A stretch of 47,446 nucleotides of DNA, taken from Lachnospiraceae bacterium (GTDB lineage Bacteria; Bacillota; Clostridia; Lachnospirales; Lachnospiraceae). Where the stretch lies: positions 1 to 47,446 of the forward strand of contig JAILEQ010000180.1 in the NCBI GenBank assembly GCA_024687305.1. The letters are read 5' to 3'. The notes beneath the pieces were generated by a model that did not search any database, was not told the DNA's origin, and saw only the letters and a list, made by a program, of their open reading frames with translations. Positions within the stretch are counted from its first letter, which is position 1; every line of letters begins with the position of its first letter. A program made the translations under genes and the position numbers. Positions 1-12,620 of this stretch are shown piece after piece.

Positions 1-1
1 G

Positions 2-325
2 ATGGGAGCCGACGGATCGTGTCTTGCCATGATCGAAAGCAAGCCCGGATACTATTATTTAGGGCAATTTGAAGTCTTGACCGAGAAAGTCAAAGACAGT
101 AAAAACTATAAAATGTACTCGATTCACGGCTGTCTTCCGACCGCTGAAGAGCTCATTACATTCTTTGCTGCAGAGGGAAAAGGCATTAATAAGGGTGTCA
201 GAGTCGAATCGATGCATCTTTGGGATGAAGGCCCTACAATCGCGAAACTGATGGGCTGGCATCTTGGTGCCGTGGACGGTGAGATATTAAACGATATTCT
301 TAACATACAGGAGACAGATAATTGA
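2..325 (+). CDS. C-terminal part of an unrecognised protein (5' end outside window)
   Basis: The frame is open from the first bases of the window to a TGA at 323-325. The ATG at 2 is probably internal, so the gene is likely cut by the window edge. The visible 107 residues contain no motif I recognise; they are rich in Gly, Glu and Leu and have no membrane segment. The stop overlaps the TTG start of the glycosyltransferase that follows, so the two are co-translated. The context suggests a polysaccharide or glycoconjugate biosynthesis cluster extending to the left. I assign no function. Confidence 0.6.
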   Translation: MGADGSCLAMIESKPGYYYLGQFEVLTEKVKDSKNYKMYSIHGCLPTAEELITFFAAEGKGINKGVRVESMHLWDEGPTIAKLMGWHLGAVDGEILNDILNIQETDN

Positions 326-1392
326 TAACTGTAGACATTGTAATGCCTTTTGGCGGATATAGAGGTGGAATTGAAAACGTAATGTATGAATGGAGTCGCG
401 GACTTCCTGATGATGAGTTCAATTTACGTTTTTTTAATGTTTCTCCCGGATTGAGCGATTATCTTAAAGGTTACAAAAACCAATGGACATTGCCTATGCC
501 TAAAGAGAAGATGGATAGGCTTACGGTGGAATACATTGCTGGTGCGTATGCCTTTTTTATTGATAATCAAGGTGCACCGGATATATGTATAGCCAATTGG
601 GTGCCAATCTGCTCCAAGGCTTGCGTTATAGCAAGAGAGTCTAAAAAAATGTCATTCCCTGTTCTCAGTTATATGCATACCAAAATAGCTATATATGAGC
701 CTTTGGGATATGGCACGGTTAAAGATATGGCGTTCGCAGATGCTCATATTTGTATTTCTAAAGCAGTCGAAAACGAAATACTAGCCGTAATACCGAATGC
801 ACTTACACTTATGGTCGGTAATCCGTTAAAGAGAGTAAATATTGATGGCTATGACCCTGATGAATTTACATTGTGTTACGCGGGAAGGCTAGGAGCAGAG
901 AAGAAAGTGGAAACGATTATTACTGCTCTTTCCAAGACAAAAGATAGGCGTTGGAATATTTTGATTGCAGGTGATGGTGTGGCCAAAGACGGTCTCGTTA
1001 AACTGACGGATGAGCTGGGCCTTAATGGACGCGTGTCATTTTTGGGTTGGATGGAAGAACCCTGGGAAGCATTAAAGAAAGCGAAGTATTGTGTTCTTTC
1101 TTCAGAATACGAAGGTTGGAACGCCATGGTCCGAGAAGCTTCTTCTATCGGTATGACTGTCATTTCAACGCCGGTAGGTGGTGTGGTCGATTATTTGGTG
1201 CCCGGCCAAAACGGTTATTTATATCCTGTTGGCTCATCGGATGATCTTGCAATAATTTTAGACAATCTTGCAGCGGGAAAACTCCCTGCTTGCGATCCTG
1301 AGGTATGCAAAAAAACGGTAGAGGGTTGTTATACGGATCAATTCTTTGAAAATATAAAGAGTATCTTCAGAACTATAACCGGCGAAGATTAA
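322..1392 (+). CDS. GT4-family glycosyltransferase (GT-B fold)
   Basis: Predicted to move a sugar from a nucleotide-sugar donor onto a glycan acceptor at the cytoplasmic face. The N-terminal half (residues 1-170) carries the acceptor-side GGYRGGIENV loop. The C-terminal half is a glycosyl transferases group 1 domain, with AGRLGAEKKVE near 190 and the EYEGWNAMVREAS segment near 262-275. That segment matches the E-x7-E region that binds donor sugar in GT4 enzymes. Length, 356 residues, is normal. The start is a TTG at 322 that overlaps the previous stop; AGGAG at 309-313 sits about 8 bases upstream, and no better ATG exists. Donor and acceptor cannot be told; it resembles LPS core or capsule galactosyl or glucosyl transferases. 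It converges on the DUF4364 gene with 27 bases between and no visible terminator. Confidence 0.85.
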   Translation: MITVDIVMPFGGYRGGIENVMYEWSRGLPDDEFNLRFFNVSPGLSDYLKGYKNQWTLPMPKEKMDRLTVEYIAGAYAFFIDNQGAPDICIANWVPICSKACVIARESKKMSFPVLSYMHTKIAIYEPLGYGTVKDMAFADAHICISKAVENEILAVIPNALTLMVGNPLKRVNIDGYDPDEFTLCYAGRLGAEKKVETIITALSKTKDRRWNILIAGDGVAKDGLVKLTDELGLNGRVSFLGWMEEPWEALKKAKYCVLSSEYEGWNAMVREASSIGMTVISTPVGGVVDYLVPGQNGYLYPVGSSDDLAIILDNLAAGKLPACDPEVCKKTVEGCYTDQFFENIKSIFRTITGED

Positions 1393-1419
1393 AAATCTGT
1401 ATAAAATATCCCGATTCAA

Positions 1420-1935
1420 TTAGAACAACTTCTTCACTATATGCGAATATATCTCCTGGCTGTTCGCTTCCCACTTATCGCATATTCCTGCGGCGATGTC
1501 TTCGGTGGGGACGGAAAGCTTGATGTTTACGAGCTCGATTTCTTTTTCCCTTATTACAAGAGCGGTCTCATATTCCCCGGTGGTGGATTTGTAGTAGTTA
1601 GAATAGATCGAGACTTCGTTTCGAAGTTCAAATTCGTTTTCTTTGAAATACTTATTGATGTCTTCTTTTATGGAAGGGCTTATGCGGTTTGAAAAGAAAT
1701 CAAGCGTCTGACGGCCTTCCTCGGTTAGCTCAAGGTGCGTGCGGTTCCTTATGGACTTGGCGTTTATAAGCCCGGTGCCCGTAAGTTCGGAGATTGCCTG
1801 CTGGAGCGTTAAAAATGTTGTATATTCGCGGTCAAGTATGAACTCGAAAACCTGGGCCTGGGTAAGGGGAAAGGCCACGCGGTCGAGCATATACATGACG
1901 ATGAGTTTGTACAGTGTAAGCGGATCCTGATTCAT
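1420..1935 (-). CDS. DUF4364 family protein (winged-helix-like)
   Basis: A 171-residue soluble protein recognised as DUF4364, a family common in Lachnospiraceae and other Clostridia and frequently found beside rho. The N-terminal 90 residues look like a winged helix: LTLYKLIVMYMLDRV, then FPLTQAQVFEFIL, TLQQAISELTGTGLI, and a beta-wing with ELTEEGRQTL. The C-terminal part is a mixed alpha/beta region. A longer frame reaches 2007, but the ATG at 1933-1935 is preferred. It is preceded by AAAGGAA, and the family normally begins with a few residues before LTLYKLIV. A role as a DNA-binding regulator is inference; no target is known from the sequence. Confidence 0.8.
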   Translation of the reverse strand: MNQDPLTLYKLIVMYMLDRVAFPLTQAQVFEFILDREYTTFLTLQQAISELTGTGLINAKSIRNRTHLELTEEGRQTLDFFSNRISPSIKEDINKYFKENEFELRNEVSIYSNYYKSTTGEYETALVIREKEIELVNIKLSVPTEDIAAGICDKWEANSQEIYSHIVKKLF

Positions 1936-1993
1936 TATTTGGAAAAATTCCTTTACAATCGGCATATTTAACGATATAATCTTAAACGTAAAA

Positions 1994-2002
1994 TTTATAA
2001 CA
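1994..2002 (-). promoter_or_regulatory. Candidate extended -10 promoter for the DUF4364 gene
   Basis: On the minus strand the bases read TGT then TATAAA, an extended -10 with TGn. No clear -35 is present. It would start transcription near 1987, leaving a 50-base leader. Confidence 0.35.
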
Positions 2003-2098
2003 TTCAAGTTAATCGTTATTTTTTTCTTATATTTTATTTATTTCAAATTTTTTTGTTCCCAGATCATTACATTTACAAAGCATTTAAGGAGGTAGTGA

Positions 2099-3676
2099 AT
2101 GCGCGAAAAATATAATACTCTTGCTCTTAAGGATTTGAAGGCTATTGCAAAGATCCGAGGCATTAAAGGTTATTACACCATGAGCAAGGATGAGATCATT
2201 GATGCGATGGTCAAGTTAGACGAGGAGGAGGCTAACGCTTCGGCCGGTTCTTCTGATGCGCCGGCTAAGAATAAGAAAGAGAAAGCGAAAGTCGAAGAAG
2301 CTCCCGCAAGTGATGAAAAGCCCGTAAAGCGCGGACGTAAGAAAGCGGAAGAGGCTCCCGCAAGTGATGAAAAGCCTGCAAGCGAAGAGGCGCCCAAGAA
2401 AGCAACAAGAGGCAGAGCAAAGGCTAACGCGGACAATGCGGAAGACAAAAAGCCCGTACAGGAAGAAAAACCTGCTGAGGAGCCCGTAAAAGAAGCGGCA
2501 AAGGAGCCTGAGAATAAGCCCGCCGAGGCACAGCAGGAATCGGCACTCGACAGCGGTGTTGAGGCAAACGGTATTCTTGAAGTTATGCCCGAAGGTTACG
2601 GTTTCATAAGATGCGACAATTTCCTTCCCGGCGTTGACGATGTTTACGTTGCACCCGGCCAGATCAGAAAATTCGGATTAAAGACCGGTGATATCATAAT
2701 CGGTAATACGAGAGTTAAAACTCAGAACGAGAAATTTTCCGCTCTTTTGTATCTTAAGAGCGTTAACGGATATAACCCCGATGTTATAAGGGAACGTGGC
2801 AATTTTGAAGATATGACGCCTATCTTCCCCAACAGCCGTATAAGGCTTGAGACTCCCGGTGCGACCGTTGCCATGCGAGTAATGGACCTTTTAAGCCCCG
2901 TCGGAAAAGGCCAGAGAGGTATGATCGTTTCGCCTCCCAAAGCCGGTAAAACAACGCTTCTTAAGGAAGTTGCCAAATCGGTCAAAAGAAACCACCCCGA
3001 CATTCATATGATAATCCTTCTTATCGATGAACGTCCCGAGGAAGTTACCGACATCAAGGAAGCTATCGAAGGGCCCAATGTTGAGGTCATCTATTCAACA
3101 TTCGACGAACTTCCCGAGCATCATAAGAGAGTTTCCGAGATGGTTATCGAAAGAGCGAAGAGACTTGTCGAGCATCATAAAGACGTTATGATATTGCTTG
3201 ACTCCATCACAAGACTTACCCGTGCATACAACTTAACGGTTCCTCCGAGCGGTCGTACATTGTCGGGCGGTCTCGATCCCGCAGCTTTGCATATGCCCAA
3301 GAGATTCTTCGGTGCGGCCCGTAACATGAGAGAAGGCGGCAGTCTTACCATACTTGCGACGGCACTCGTTGAAACCGGTTCAAAGATGGACGACGTCGTA
3401 TACGAGGAATTCAAAGGTACCGGTAACATGGAAATGGTTCTCGACAGAAAACTTTCCGAAAAGAGGATATTCCCCGCTATCGATATCGCCAAGTCGGGCA
3501 CCAGAAGAGACGATCTTTTGCTCACGCCCGAAGAGATCGGTGCCACAAACATGCTTCGTAAAGGCATCAACGGCTTAAAGCCCGAGGAATCGGTTGACAG
3601 GATACTCGACTTGTTTGCAAAGACCAGAGGAAATACAGATTTTATCCATATGGTAAACAAAATCCACATCTTTTAA
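2099..3676 (+). CDS. rho: Transcription termination factor Rho
   Basis: Hexameric RNA-dependent ATPase/helicase that terminates transcription. Domains in order: a Rho_N SAP-like helical domain (residues 5-40); a charged, disordered Ala/Glu/Lys/Pro linker (about 41-155); the cold-shock-like RNA-binding domain (about 157-230, with GYGFIR); and the RecA-type ATPase. The ATPase shows the P-loop SPPKAGKTTLLKE near 278, Walker B VMILLDSITRLTRAYN near 365, and the conserved RRDDLLL stretch near 465. At 525 residues it is about 100 longer than E. coli Rho because of the linker, which carries a duplicated EEAPASDEKP segment. The start at 2099 follows AAGGAGG. Linkers of this kind occur in many high-GC and some clostridial Rho proteins. 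It is transcribed away from DUF4364. Confidence 0.98.
   Translation: MREKYNTLALKDLKAIAKIRGIKGYYTMSKDEIIDAMVKLDEEEANASAGSSDAPAKNKKEKAKVEEAPASDEKPVKRGRKKAEEAPASDEKPASEEAPKKATRGRAKANADNAEDKKPVQEEKPAEEPVKEAAKEPENKPAEAQQESALDSGVEANGILEVMPEGYGFIRCDNFLPGVDDVYVAPGQIRKFGLKTGDIIIGNTRVKTQNEKFSALLYLKSVNGYNPDVIRERGNFEDMTPIFPNSRIRLETPGATVAMRVMDLLSPVGKGQRGMIVSPPKAGKTTLLKEVAKSVKRNHPDIHMIILLIDERPEEVTDIKEAIEGPNVEVIYSTFDELPEHHKRVSEMVIERAKRLVEHHKDVMILLDSITRLTRAYNLTVPPSGRTLSGGLDPAALHMPKRFFGAARNMREGGSLTILATALVETGSKMDDVVYEEFKGTGNMEMVLDRKLSEKRIFPAIDIAKSGTRRDDLLLTPEEIGATNMLRKGINGLKPEESVDRILDLFAKTRGNTDFIHMVNKIHIF
2294..2376 (+). repeat. In-frame direct repeat in the rho linker
   Basis: A 29-base unit at 2294-2322 recurs at 2348-2376 with one mismatch (offset 54 bases, 18 codons). 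Each copy encodes EEAPASDEKP. A third, degenerate EEAP segment follows at about 2395. This is visible directly in the sequence and suggests a slippage- or recombination-prone linker. Confidence 0.9.
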
Positions 3677-3683
3677 AAATCTC

Positions 3684-3712
3684 TTGCCAATGTAAGTTCT
3701 CTGTGATACAAT
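3684..3712 (+). promoter_or_regulatory. Promoter for rpmE
   Basis: A sigma-A-like pair: TTGCCA at 3684-3689 and TACAAT at 3707-3712 with a 17-base spacer. It lies between the rho stop and rpmE, giving rpmE its own transcript in addition to any read-through from rho. Confidence 0.7.
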
Positions 3713-3779
3713 ACATTCGCTGTTCTTTGAACGGCAGTGGATGAGAACATAATACTTTAATATAGAAGAGGTGAGAAAA

Positions 3780-3986
3780 ATGAGAGAAGGAATCCATCCT
3801 GAGTATTATCAGGCAACAGTAACCTGTAACTGCGGCAACACATTCGTAGTAGGCAGCACAAAACCCGAGATTCATGTCGAGGTTTGCTCCAAATGCCACT
3901 CATTCTACACAGGACAGCAGAAATCAGCAAGAAGCGACGGACGTGTAGATAAGTTCAACCGAAAGTACGGTATGCAGTCTAAATAA
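3780..3986 (+). CDS. rpmE: 50S ribosomal protein L31 (zinc-binding, C+ type)
   Basis: A 68-residue protein of the large ribosomal subunit. It opens with the typical REGIHPEY. It has the four cysteines of the zinc-holding type: TCNC near residues 14-17 and VCSKC near 35-39. It is therefore the zinc-replete form rather than the cysteine-free paralogue that replaces it under zinc starvation. A GTG at 3771 is in frame, but the bases AGAGGTGAG there form the ribosome binding site for the ATG at 3780, which is the likely start. The gene is flanked by its own promoter upstream and a strong terminator downstream. Confidence 0.97.
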   Translation: MREGIHPEYYQATVTCNCGNTFVVGSTKPEIHVEVCSKCHSFYTGQQKSARSDGRVDKFNRKYGMQSK

Positions 3987-3997
3987 GGATTTTACTT

Positions 3998-4031
3998 AAA
4001 GGTTGAGATTTTATCTCAACCTTTATTTTTT
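3998..4031 (+). terminator. Rho-independent terminator of rpmE
   Basis: A perfect 12-base-pair stem, AAAGGTTGAGAT at 3998-4009 with ATCTCAACCTTT at 4013-4024, closes a 3-base TTT loop. It is followed by ATTTTTTCT. Confidence 0.95.
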
Positions 4032-4095
4032 CTTTATAGGAGATTTTCTGTAAAGAAAAAATGCTTTGCAAGAATTATTATATGAGGATAAGGTT

Positions 4096-5178
4096 ATGGC
4101 CAACAAAAAAAGACGTTACTCCGGAATAGGCGGACAGGCGGTCCTTGAAGGCATCATGATGAAGAACAAGGATAAGTATTCTGTAGCGGTCCGTAAGCCT
4201 GACGGAGAGATCGAAGTCGATATCGATGAATACACCGGCATTATAAAGGATTCGTTTTGGAAAAAGGTTCCTTTTGTACGAGGCGTGTTCAATTTCATAG
4301 ATTCACTCATACTTGGCGTAAAGACGCTCAATTATTCCGCAAGCTTTTACGAGGATGAAGAGGCCAAAGAAACCAAGTTCGACAAGGCGATGGGCAAGAT
4401 ATTTAAGGGAAATGCCGAGAAGGTTCTTACAGGCTTTGTTACCGTCCTGTCCGTTGTTTTTGCGCTTGCGATATTTATCGGCCTTCCTCTTTTGCTGACC
4501 GAGCTTTTTACGAAAGATATAAGAAATCAAAGCCTTATCGCCATGATAGAAGGCCTTATAAGGATCGTGATCTTTCTTCTTTACGTTATCCTTATTTCGC
4601 TTAACAAAGATATCAAGCGCGTGTACAAATACCACGGCGCAGAGCATAAATGCATTAACTGCATTGAGAGGGGAAAACCTCTTACGGTCGATTACGTGAA
4701 GCATTCATCGAGACTTCACAGACGCTGCGGAACAAGCTTTATATTATTTGTTGTTTTGATAAGCGTTGTTTTGTTCTTCTTTATAAGAGTGGACAACAGA
4801 TTTTTAAGATTGGGCTTAAGACTTCTTCTTATCCCCGTCATAGCCGGCATATCATATGAAGTATTGAGACTTGCGGGCAAATATGACAACTTCTTTGTGC
4901 GCCTTATCTCGGCACCGGGACTTTGGGTTCAGAAGTTAACTACAAGAGAACCCGACGACAGCATGATCGAAGTGGCGATCGCTGCGGTTGAAGCCGTTTT
5001 TGACTGGAAAGACTTCAGAAAAGAATATTTCGGAGCCGATTACGACGAAGAAGAGCGCTTAAGAAAGAAGGCAGAGGAAGAGGAAGAACTCTTTGACGAT
5101 GAGCTTGAATTTAAAGCTGAAGACGATATTGTTATAAAAGAGATCTCGAGCGGAGAAAAACCTGCAGATGAAGTATAG
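4096..5178 (+). CDS. DUF1385 (YqhQ-like) integral membrane protein
   Basis: Recognised as DUF1385 by the opening SGIGGQAVLEGIMMKN and the central YHGAEHKCINCIE motif. It is 360 residues long from the chosen start. Four hydrophobic segments are visible, near residues 105-130, 140-165, 210-230 and 235-260. The C-terminal 50 residues are a very acidic tail. The ATG at 4096 is preferred over the TTG at 4066 because GAGGA precedes it by 7 bases and homologues begin close to RRYSGIGG. It overlaps prmC by 11 bases. In Clostridia this gene is habitually placed between rpmE and prmC-prfA; the biochemical role is unknown. The conserved His/Cys cluster could bind metal (inference). Confidence 0.88.
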   Translation: MANKKRRYSGIGGQAVLEGIMMKNKDKYSVAVRKPDGEIEVDIDEYTGIIKDSFWKKVPFVRGVFNFIDSLILGVKTLNYSASFYEDEEAKETKFDKAMGKIFKGNAEKVLTGFVTVLSVVFALAIFIGLPLLLTELFTKDIRNQSLIAMIEGLIRIVIFLLYVILISLNKDIKRVYKYHGAEHKCINCIERGKPLTVDYVKHSSRLHRRCGTSFILFVVLISVVLFFFIRVDNRFLRLGLRLLLIPVIAGISYEVLRLAGKYDNFFVRLISAPGLWVQKLTTREPDDSMIEVAIAAVEAVFDWKDFRKEYFGADYDEEERLRKKAEEEEELFDDELEFKAEDDIVIKEISSGEKPADEV

Positions 5179-6010
5179 AGAAGCCTACGATGAAGGAAGC
5201 CTTTTGCTAAAAGCCTCTGAAATCGATAACTGCTCAAACGACGCAAGGCTTCTTTTGGAATATGTGTGCAAGACTGACAGAAACACCTTGTACGCCGAAA
5301 CGGATAAAGAAATAACCGATGATGAAAAGGCGCAGTACTTTGACCTTATTAAAAAGCGTGCGAAGCATGTGCCTCTTCAGCATCTTACGGGCATCCAGGG
5401 CTTTATGGGCCTGGATTTTTGCGTAAATAAAGATGTGCTGATACCTCGCCCCGATACAGAGATACTGGTGGAAGAGGTACTGAGTTCACTGCACGATAAG
5501 ATGAGTATTCTCGACATGTGTACAGGCTCGGGCTGCATACTCTTGAGTTTGCTTCACTACTCAAACGACTGTGAGGGCGTTGGCGCCGACATAAGCGATA
5601 AGGCACTTGAGGTAGCCAAAGAAAATGCATCAAGACTTGGAATAAGTGCTAAATTTGTAAAGTCAGATCTGTTTGAAAATATTGAAGGAACATTTGATGT
5701 TATAGTTTCAAACCCTCCTTACATAAGGACTTGCGAAATCGAAACGCTGATGCCGGAGGTTAGGGATCATGACCCCTTTATAGCTCTTAACGGCAAAGAG
5801 GACGGGGTTTCTTTTTACCGTGAGATAATAAAAAACGCAGGTTATTATTTGAAACAGGGTGGTCTGATCGCATTTGAGATCGGCGAAGATCAGGGCGCAG
5901 AGGTAAGCAGGATGCTTGCGGACGCAGGATATGTTTATGTTGAAGTAAAGAAGGATTTGTGCGGACTTGACCGCGTTGTGACAGGAAGGAAAAAGATAGA
6001 TGTTCGATAA
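5168..6010 (+). CDS. prmC: Peptide chain release factor N5-glutamine methyltransferase
   Basis: Methylates the glutamine of the GGQ motif in release factors, using S-adenosylmethionine. The 280-residue protein has an N-terminal helical domain (1-80). A Rossmann methyltransferase domain follows, with the SAM-binding [13 protein letters not shown] near 116-128 and the catalytic NPPY at 182-185, which places the target glutamine amide. The start ATG lies inside the end of the DUF1385 gene, and its stop overlaps the prfA start by 11 bases. Modifier and substrate are thus translated from one transcript. It belongs to the HemK/PrmC family without doubt. Confidence 0.96.
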   Translation: MKYREAYDEGSLLLKASEIDNCSNDARLLLEYVCKTDRNTLYAETDKEITDDEKAQYFDLIKKRAKHVPLQHLTGIQGFMGLDFCVNKDVLIPRPDTEILVEEVLSSLHDKMSILDMCTGSGCILLSLLHYSNDCEGVGADISDKALEVAKENASRLGISAKFVKSDLFENIEGTFDVIVSNPPYIRTCEIETLMPEVRDHDPFIALNGKEDGVSFYREIIKNAGYYLKQGGLIAFEIGEDQGAEVSRMLADAGYVYVEVKKDLCGLDRVVTGRKKIDVR

Positions 6011-7076
6011 ACTGGAGGATCTTTTAAGAAGATACGACGAAATAATGAACGAGCTTGCCGAGCCGGGCGTAACGGACAATCAGAACCGTTTTCGTTCTTT
6101 GATGAAAGAGCAAAGCGACCTTACTCCGATCGTGGAAGCATATAAGAAGTACAAAAAGGCTAAGCAGGACATAGAAGATTCGCTTCTCATGCTCGATGAA
6201 GAAACAGACAACGACATGAAAGAGATGCTTAAGGAAGAACTTGCCACCGCAAAAGACTCGGTCGAGAAGCTCGAGCAGGAACTTAAGGTTTTGCTTCTTC
6301 CCAAAGACCCCAACGACGACAAGAACGTTATCGTGGAGGTTCGTGCGGGTGCAGGCGGAGATGAAGCCGCACTGTTTGCAGCCGAGATCTACCGTATGTA
6401 CGTGCATTACGCAGAGAAGCAGCACTGGAAGGTTGAGACTATGAACGTCGACGAGATCGGCATCGGCGGTATGAAGGACGTAAACTTCATGATCACCGGA
6501 AACGGCGCATACTCGAAGCTCAAATACGAATCGGGTGTTCACAGAGTTCAGCGTGTTCCCGAGACCGAATCGGGCGGAAGAATACATACTTCCACGGTTA
6601 CGGTAGCGGTCATGCCCGAAGTTGAGGACGTAGACGTAGTGATCGACGAAAAGGATATAAGGATCGACGTCATGAGGGCGTCGGGTAACGGCGGCCAGTG
6701 TGTCAATACGACCGACTCGGCCGTAAGGCTTACCCATTATCCCACGGGTATCGTGGTTTACTCCCAGACCGAGAAGTCACAGCTTCAGAATAAAGAAAAA
6801 GCTTTCGCGCTCCTTCGTGCAAAACTCTATGATATGGAACTTCAAAAGCAGCACGACGAGGAGGCCGAACTTCGAAGAAGTCAGATCGGAACGGGCGACA
6901 GGAGTGAAAAGATAAGAACCTACAACTTCCCTCAAAGCCGTGTGACCGACCATCGTATCGGATTTACATCGCACAATCTTGAAGGAGTGCTGGACGGGGA
7001 TATCGAACCTATCATTGACAGTCTTATAGCTGCCGATCAGGCGGCCAAGCTTGCAAAGATGCAGGAACGCGGATGA
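6000..7076 (+). CDS. prfA: Peptide chain release factor 1
   Basis: Recognises UAA and UAG in the ribosomal A site and triggers peptide release. The 358-residue length is normal. The stop-codon reading tripeptide is PET at residues 187-189 (the P-x-T of RF1, PAT in E. coli), inside [14 protein letters not shown]. The catalytic GGQ is at 231-233, in [17 protein letters not shown]. It overlaps prmC, whose product should methylate Gln233. The N-terminal coiled-coil region (1-100) is intact. The ribosome binding site GGAAGG lies within prmC. Confidence 0.98.
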   Translation: MFDKLEDLLRRYDEIMNELAEPGVTDNQNRFRSLMKEQSDLTPIVEAYKKYKKAKQDIEDSLLMLDEETDNDMKEMLKEELATAKDSVEKLEQELKVLLLPKDPNDDKNVIVEVRAGAGGDEAALFAAEIYRMYVHYAEKQHWKVETMNVDEIGIGGMKDVNFMITGNGAYSKLKYESGVHRVQRVPETESGGRIHTSTVTVAVMPEVEDVDVVIDEKDIRIDVMRASGNGGQCVNTTDSAVRLTHYPTGIVVYSQTEKSQLQNKEKAFALLRAKLYDMELQKQHDEEAELRRSQIGTGDRSEKIRTYNFPQSRVTDHRIGFTSHNLEGVLDGDIEPIIDSLIAADQAAKLAKMQERG

Positions 7077-7080
7077 AATA

Positions 7081-7109
7081 TTTACATATAGAGTAAAAGA
7101 AAGTATACT
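7081..7109 (+). promoter_or_regulatory. Promoter for the FKBP/trigger-factor-like gene
   Basis: TTTACA at 7081-7086 and TATACT at 7104-7109 with a 17-base spacer. In the leader, GTGCGG at 7119-7124 can pair with CCGCAC at 7137-7142 directly before the GGGAGG ribosome binding site. GCGGA at 7125-7129 could compete for the same 3' strand. Confidence 0.75.
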
Positions 7110-7156
7110 GAATAAAGTGTGCGGGCGGACAGCAATCCGCACGGGAGGATATGAAA

Positions 7157-8428
7157 ATGAGTGAAGAAGAAAAGATCGTTACCGAAGAAACTTTAAATGA
7201 AGCGGTAACGGAAGAAAAAGAAACCGATTCAAAGGCAAATGAAACAAAGGGCGGAAAAGCCGAGAAGACTAAAAGCGCTTTAAAGCGTGAGGCAAGAAAA
7301 GCTGCCGCCAAGAAAGATAAGAGAAAGAAAGCATTCGGAAAGATGATCGAGACCGTGATCGGTCTTGTGATCGCAGGTCTTTTCATTGCAGCCATTATAA
7401 TGGGTATTTACACTTCTGCTACGAAGGTTTCTCCCGACAACCAATACAGCTTTGGTTTGAGTGAAGACGGTTTTGTGGAGAAGGCCGATCTTTCGGGTGT
7501 TAAGGATCTTGGTATGGAGAGTCTGACCATCGTAAGAGGTGACATCGATTATACGGACGATAAGGTAGATTCCGATATCGCAAACGCACTTTCAAATCAT
7601 GCCACACCCAATACCGACACTTCTCTTGAGATTCAGGACGGCGATGAAGTAAATATCGATTTTGTGGGCTACATTGACGGTGAAGCGTTTGAAGGCGGAA
7701 GTTCCGAGGGTCAGGGTTATACATTAAAGATCGGTTCACATTCGTTCATCGATGATTTTGAGGAACAGCTTATAGGAAGTCATCCCGGTGATGAAGTGAC
7801 TGTTGAAGTTACATTCCCCGAAGAATATCCAAACGATCCTTCAAAAGCAGGACAGGATGCTACATTTGATGTTACCGTTAATTCGATCACAACAGAGCCC
7901 GAACTTAACGACGAGTTTGTGAAGACATATTACGGCGACTATGCATCAACACCCGATGAATTAAGAGATTACTTCAGAGAAAAAGGTTACGATGCAAACT
8001 TAACCGAATATATTGAGAATTATATTTCGGACAACGCAAGCGTTAAAAAGATGCCTCACGCTTATTACAAGAACGTGGCTTCAATGCTTTACTTTGCACA
8101 GCAGCAGAACTACGAGACAATGAACAGCTATTATCAGTATATGTACGGATACGCTCCTTACAGTGATTTCTTCAGTTTCGTGGGCATGGATGAGAATGCG
8201 TTCCAGAAAGATCTTAAGGCAAAAGCAAAGTCAGCCGTTGCAGAGATGCTTACATATGAGAAGATCTTTAAAAACAACAATCTCACCGTTTCCGAAGAGA
8301 CATATAACAATGTACTTTCCCAGGCGGGAACGAACGGTGAAGAGACCTTCGGAAAGCCTTATCTTATGCAGATGGCGATCAAAGACGAGGTTGTTAAATT
8401 CTTAAAGGATACCGTAAAGGTTCAGTAA
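7157..8428 (+). CDS. Membrane-anchored trigger-factor-like peptidyl-prolyl isomerase
   Basis: A 423-residue protein. Residues 1-60 are a Lys/Glu/Ala-rich cytoplasmic tail. Residues 63-85 form one transmembrane helix with no signal peptidase or lipobox site. After a linker comes an FKBP domain (about 160-245, opening GDEVNIDFVGYIDGEAFEGG). The helical C-terminal part (250-423) resembles the chaperone arms of trigger factor. The ribosome-binding domain of true trigger factor is missing; the helix takes its place. It probably folds proteins outside the membrane, in a role comparable to PrsA (inference). GGGAGG at 7143-7148 is 8 bases from the ATG at 7157 but only 2 from the ATG at 7151, so 7157 is chosen. 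It is monocistronic, with its own promoter and terminator. Confidence 0.85.
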   Translation: MSEEEKIVTEETLNEAVTEEKETDSKANETKGGKAEKTKSALKREARKAAAKKDKRKKAFGKMIETVIGLVIAGLFIAAIIMGIYTSATKVSPDNQYSFGLSEDGFVEKADLSGVKDLGMESLTIVRGDIDYTDDKVDSDIANALSNHATPNTDTSLEIQDGDEVNIDFVGYIDGEAFEGGSSEGQGYTLKIGSHSFIDDFEEQLIGSHPGDEVTVEVTFPEEYPNDPSKAGQDATFDVTVNSITTEPELNDEFVKTYYGDYASTPDELRDYFREKGYDANLTEYIENYISDNASVKKMPHAYYKNVASMLYFAQQQNYETMNSYYQYMYGYAPYSDFFSFVGMDENAFQKDLKAKAKSAVAEMLTYEKIFKNNNLTVSEETYNNVLSQAGTNGEETFGKPYLMQMAIKDEVVKFLKDTVKVQ

Positions 8429-8458
8429 ACAATTGCATATTTTTAATAAAATTATAAG

Positions 8459-8488
8459 AAGGAACGGTTTTTTGACCGTTCCTTTTGT
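8459..8488 (+). terminator. Rho-independent terminator
   Basis: A 10-base-pair stem, AAGGAACGGT at 8459-8468 with ACCGTTCCTT at 8475-8484, has a 6-base loop and ends in TTTTG. It ends the foldase transcript. Confidence 0.9.
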
Positions 8489-8557
8489 GATATGATTATA
8501 TTGATATGCTGGTGATGTTCACCGAGCAATTTAGTATAACTGTTACAGGATGAAAGT

Positions 8558-12552
<3,995 letters not shown>

Positions 12553-12620
12553 TCTTCTGATCACAACACGCATCCGCGGCGAGAAGCCAATCCAAGGCGG
12601 GTGTTTGAATAAGGAGCAAC

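Noticed and set aside
6024-6737. 237-residue antisense open frame across prfA
   Set aside because: It lies opposite a highly conserved gene, has no ribosome binding site and no recognisable domain; it is a codon-usage shadow.
12553-12620. Hairpin between lacZ and rfbD as a terminator
   Set aside because: The inverted repeat is interrupted and has no T run; left only as a note under rfbD.
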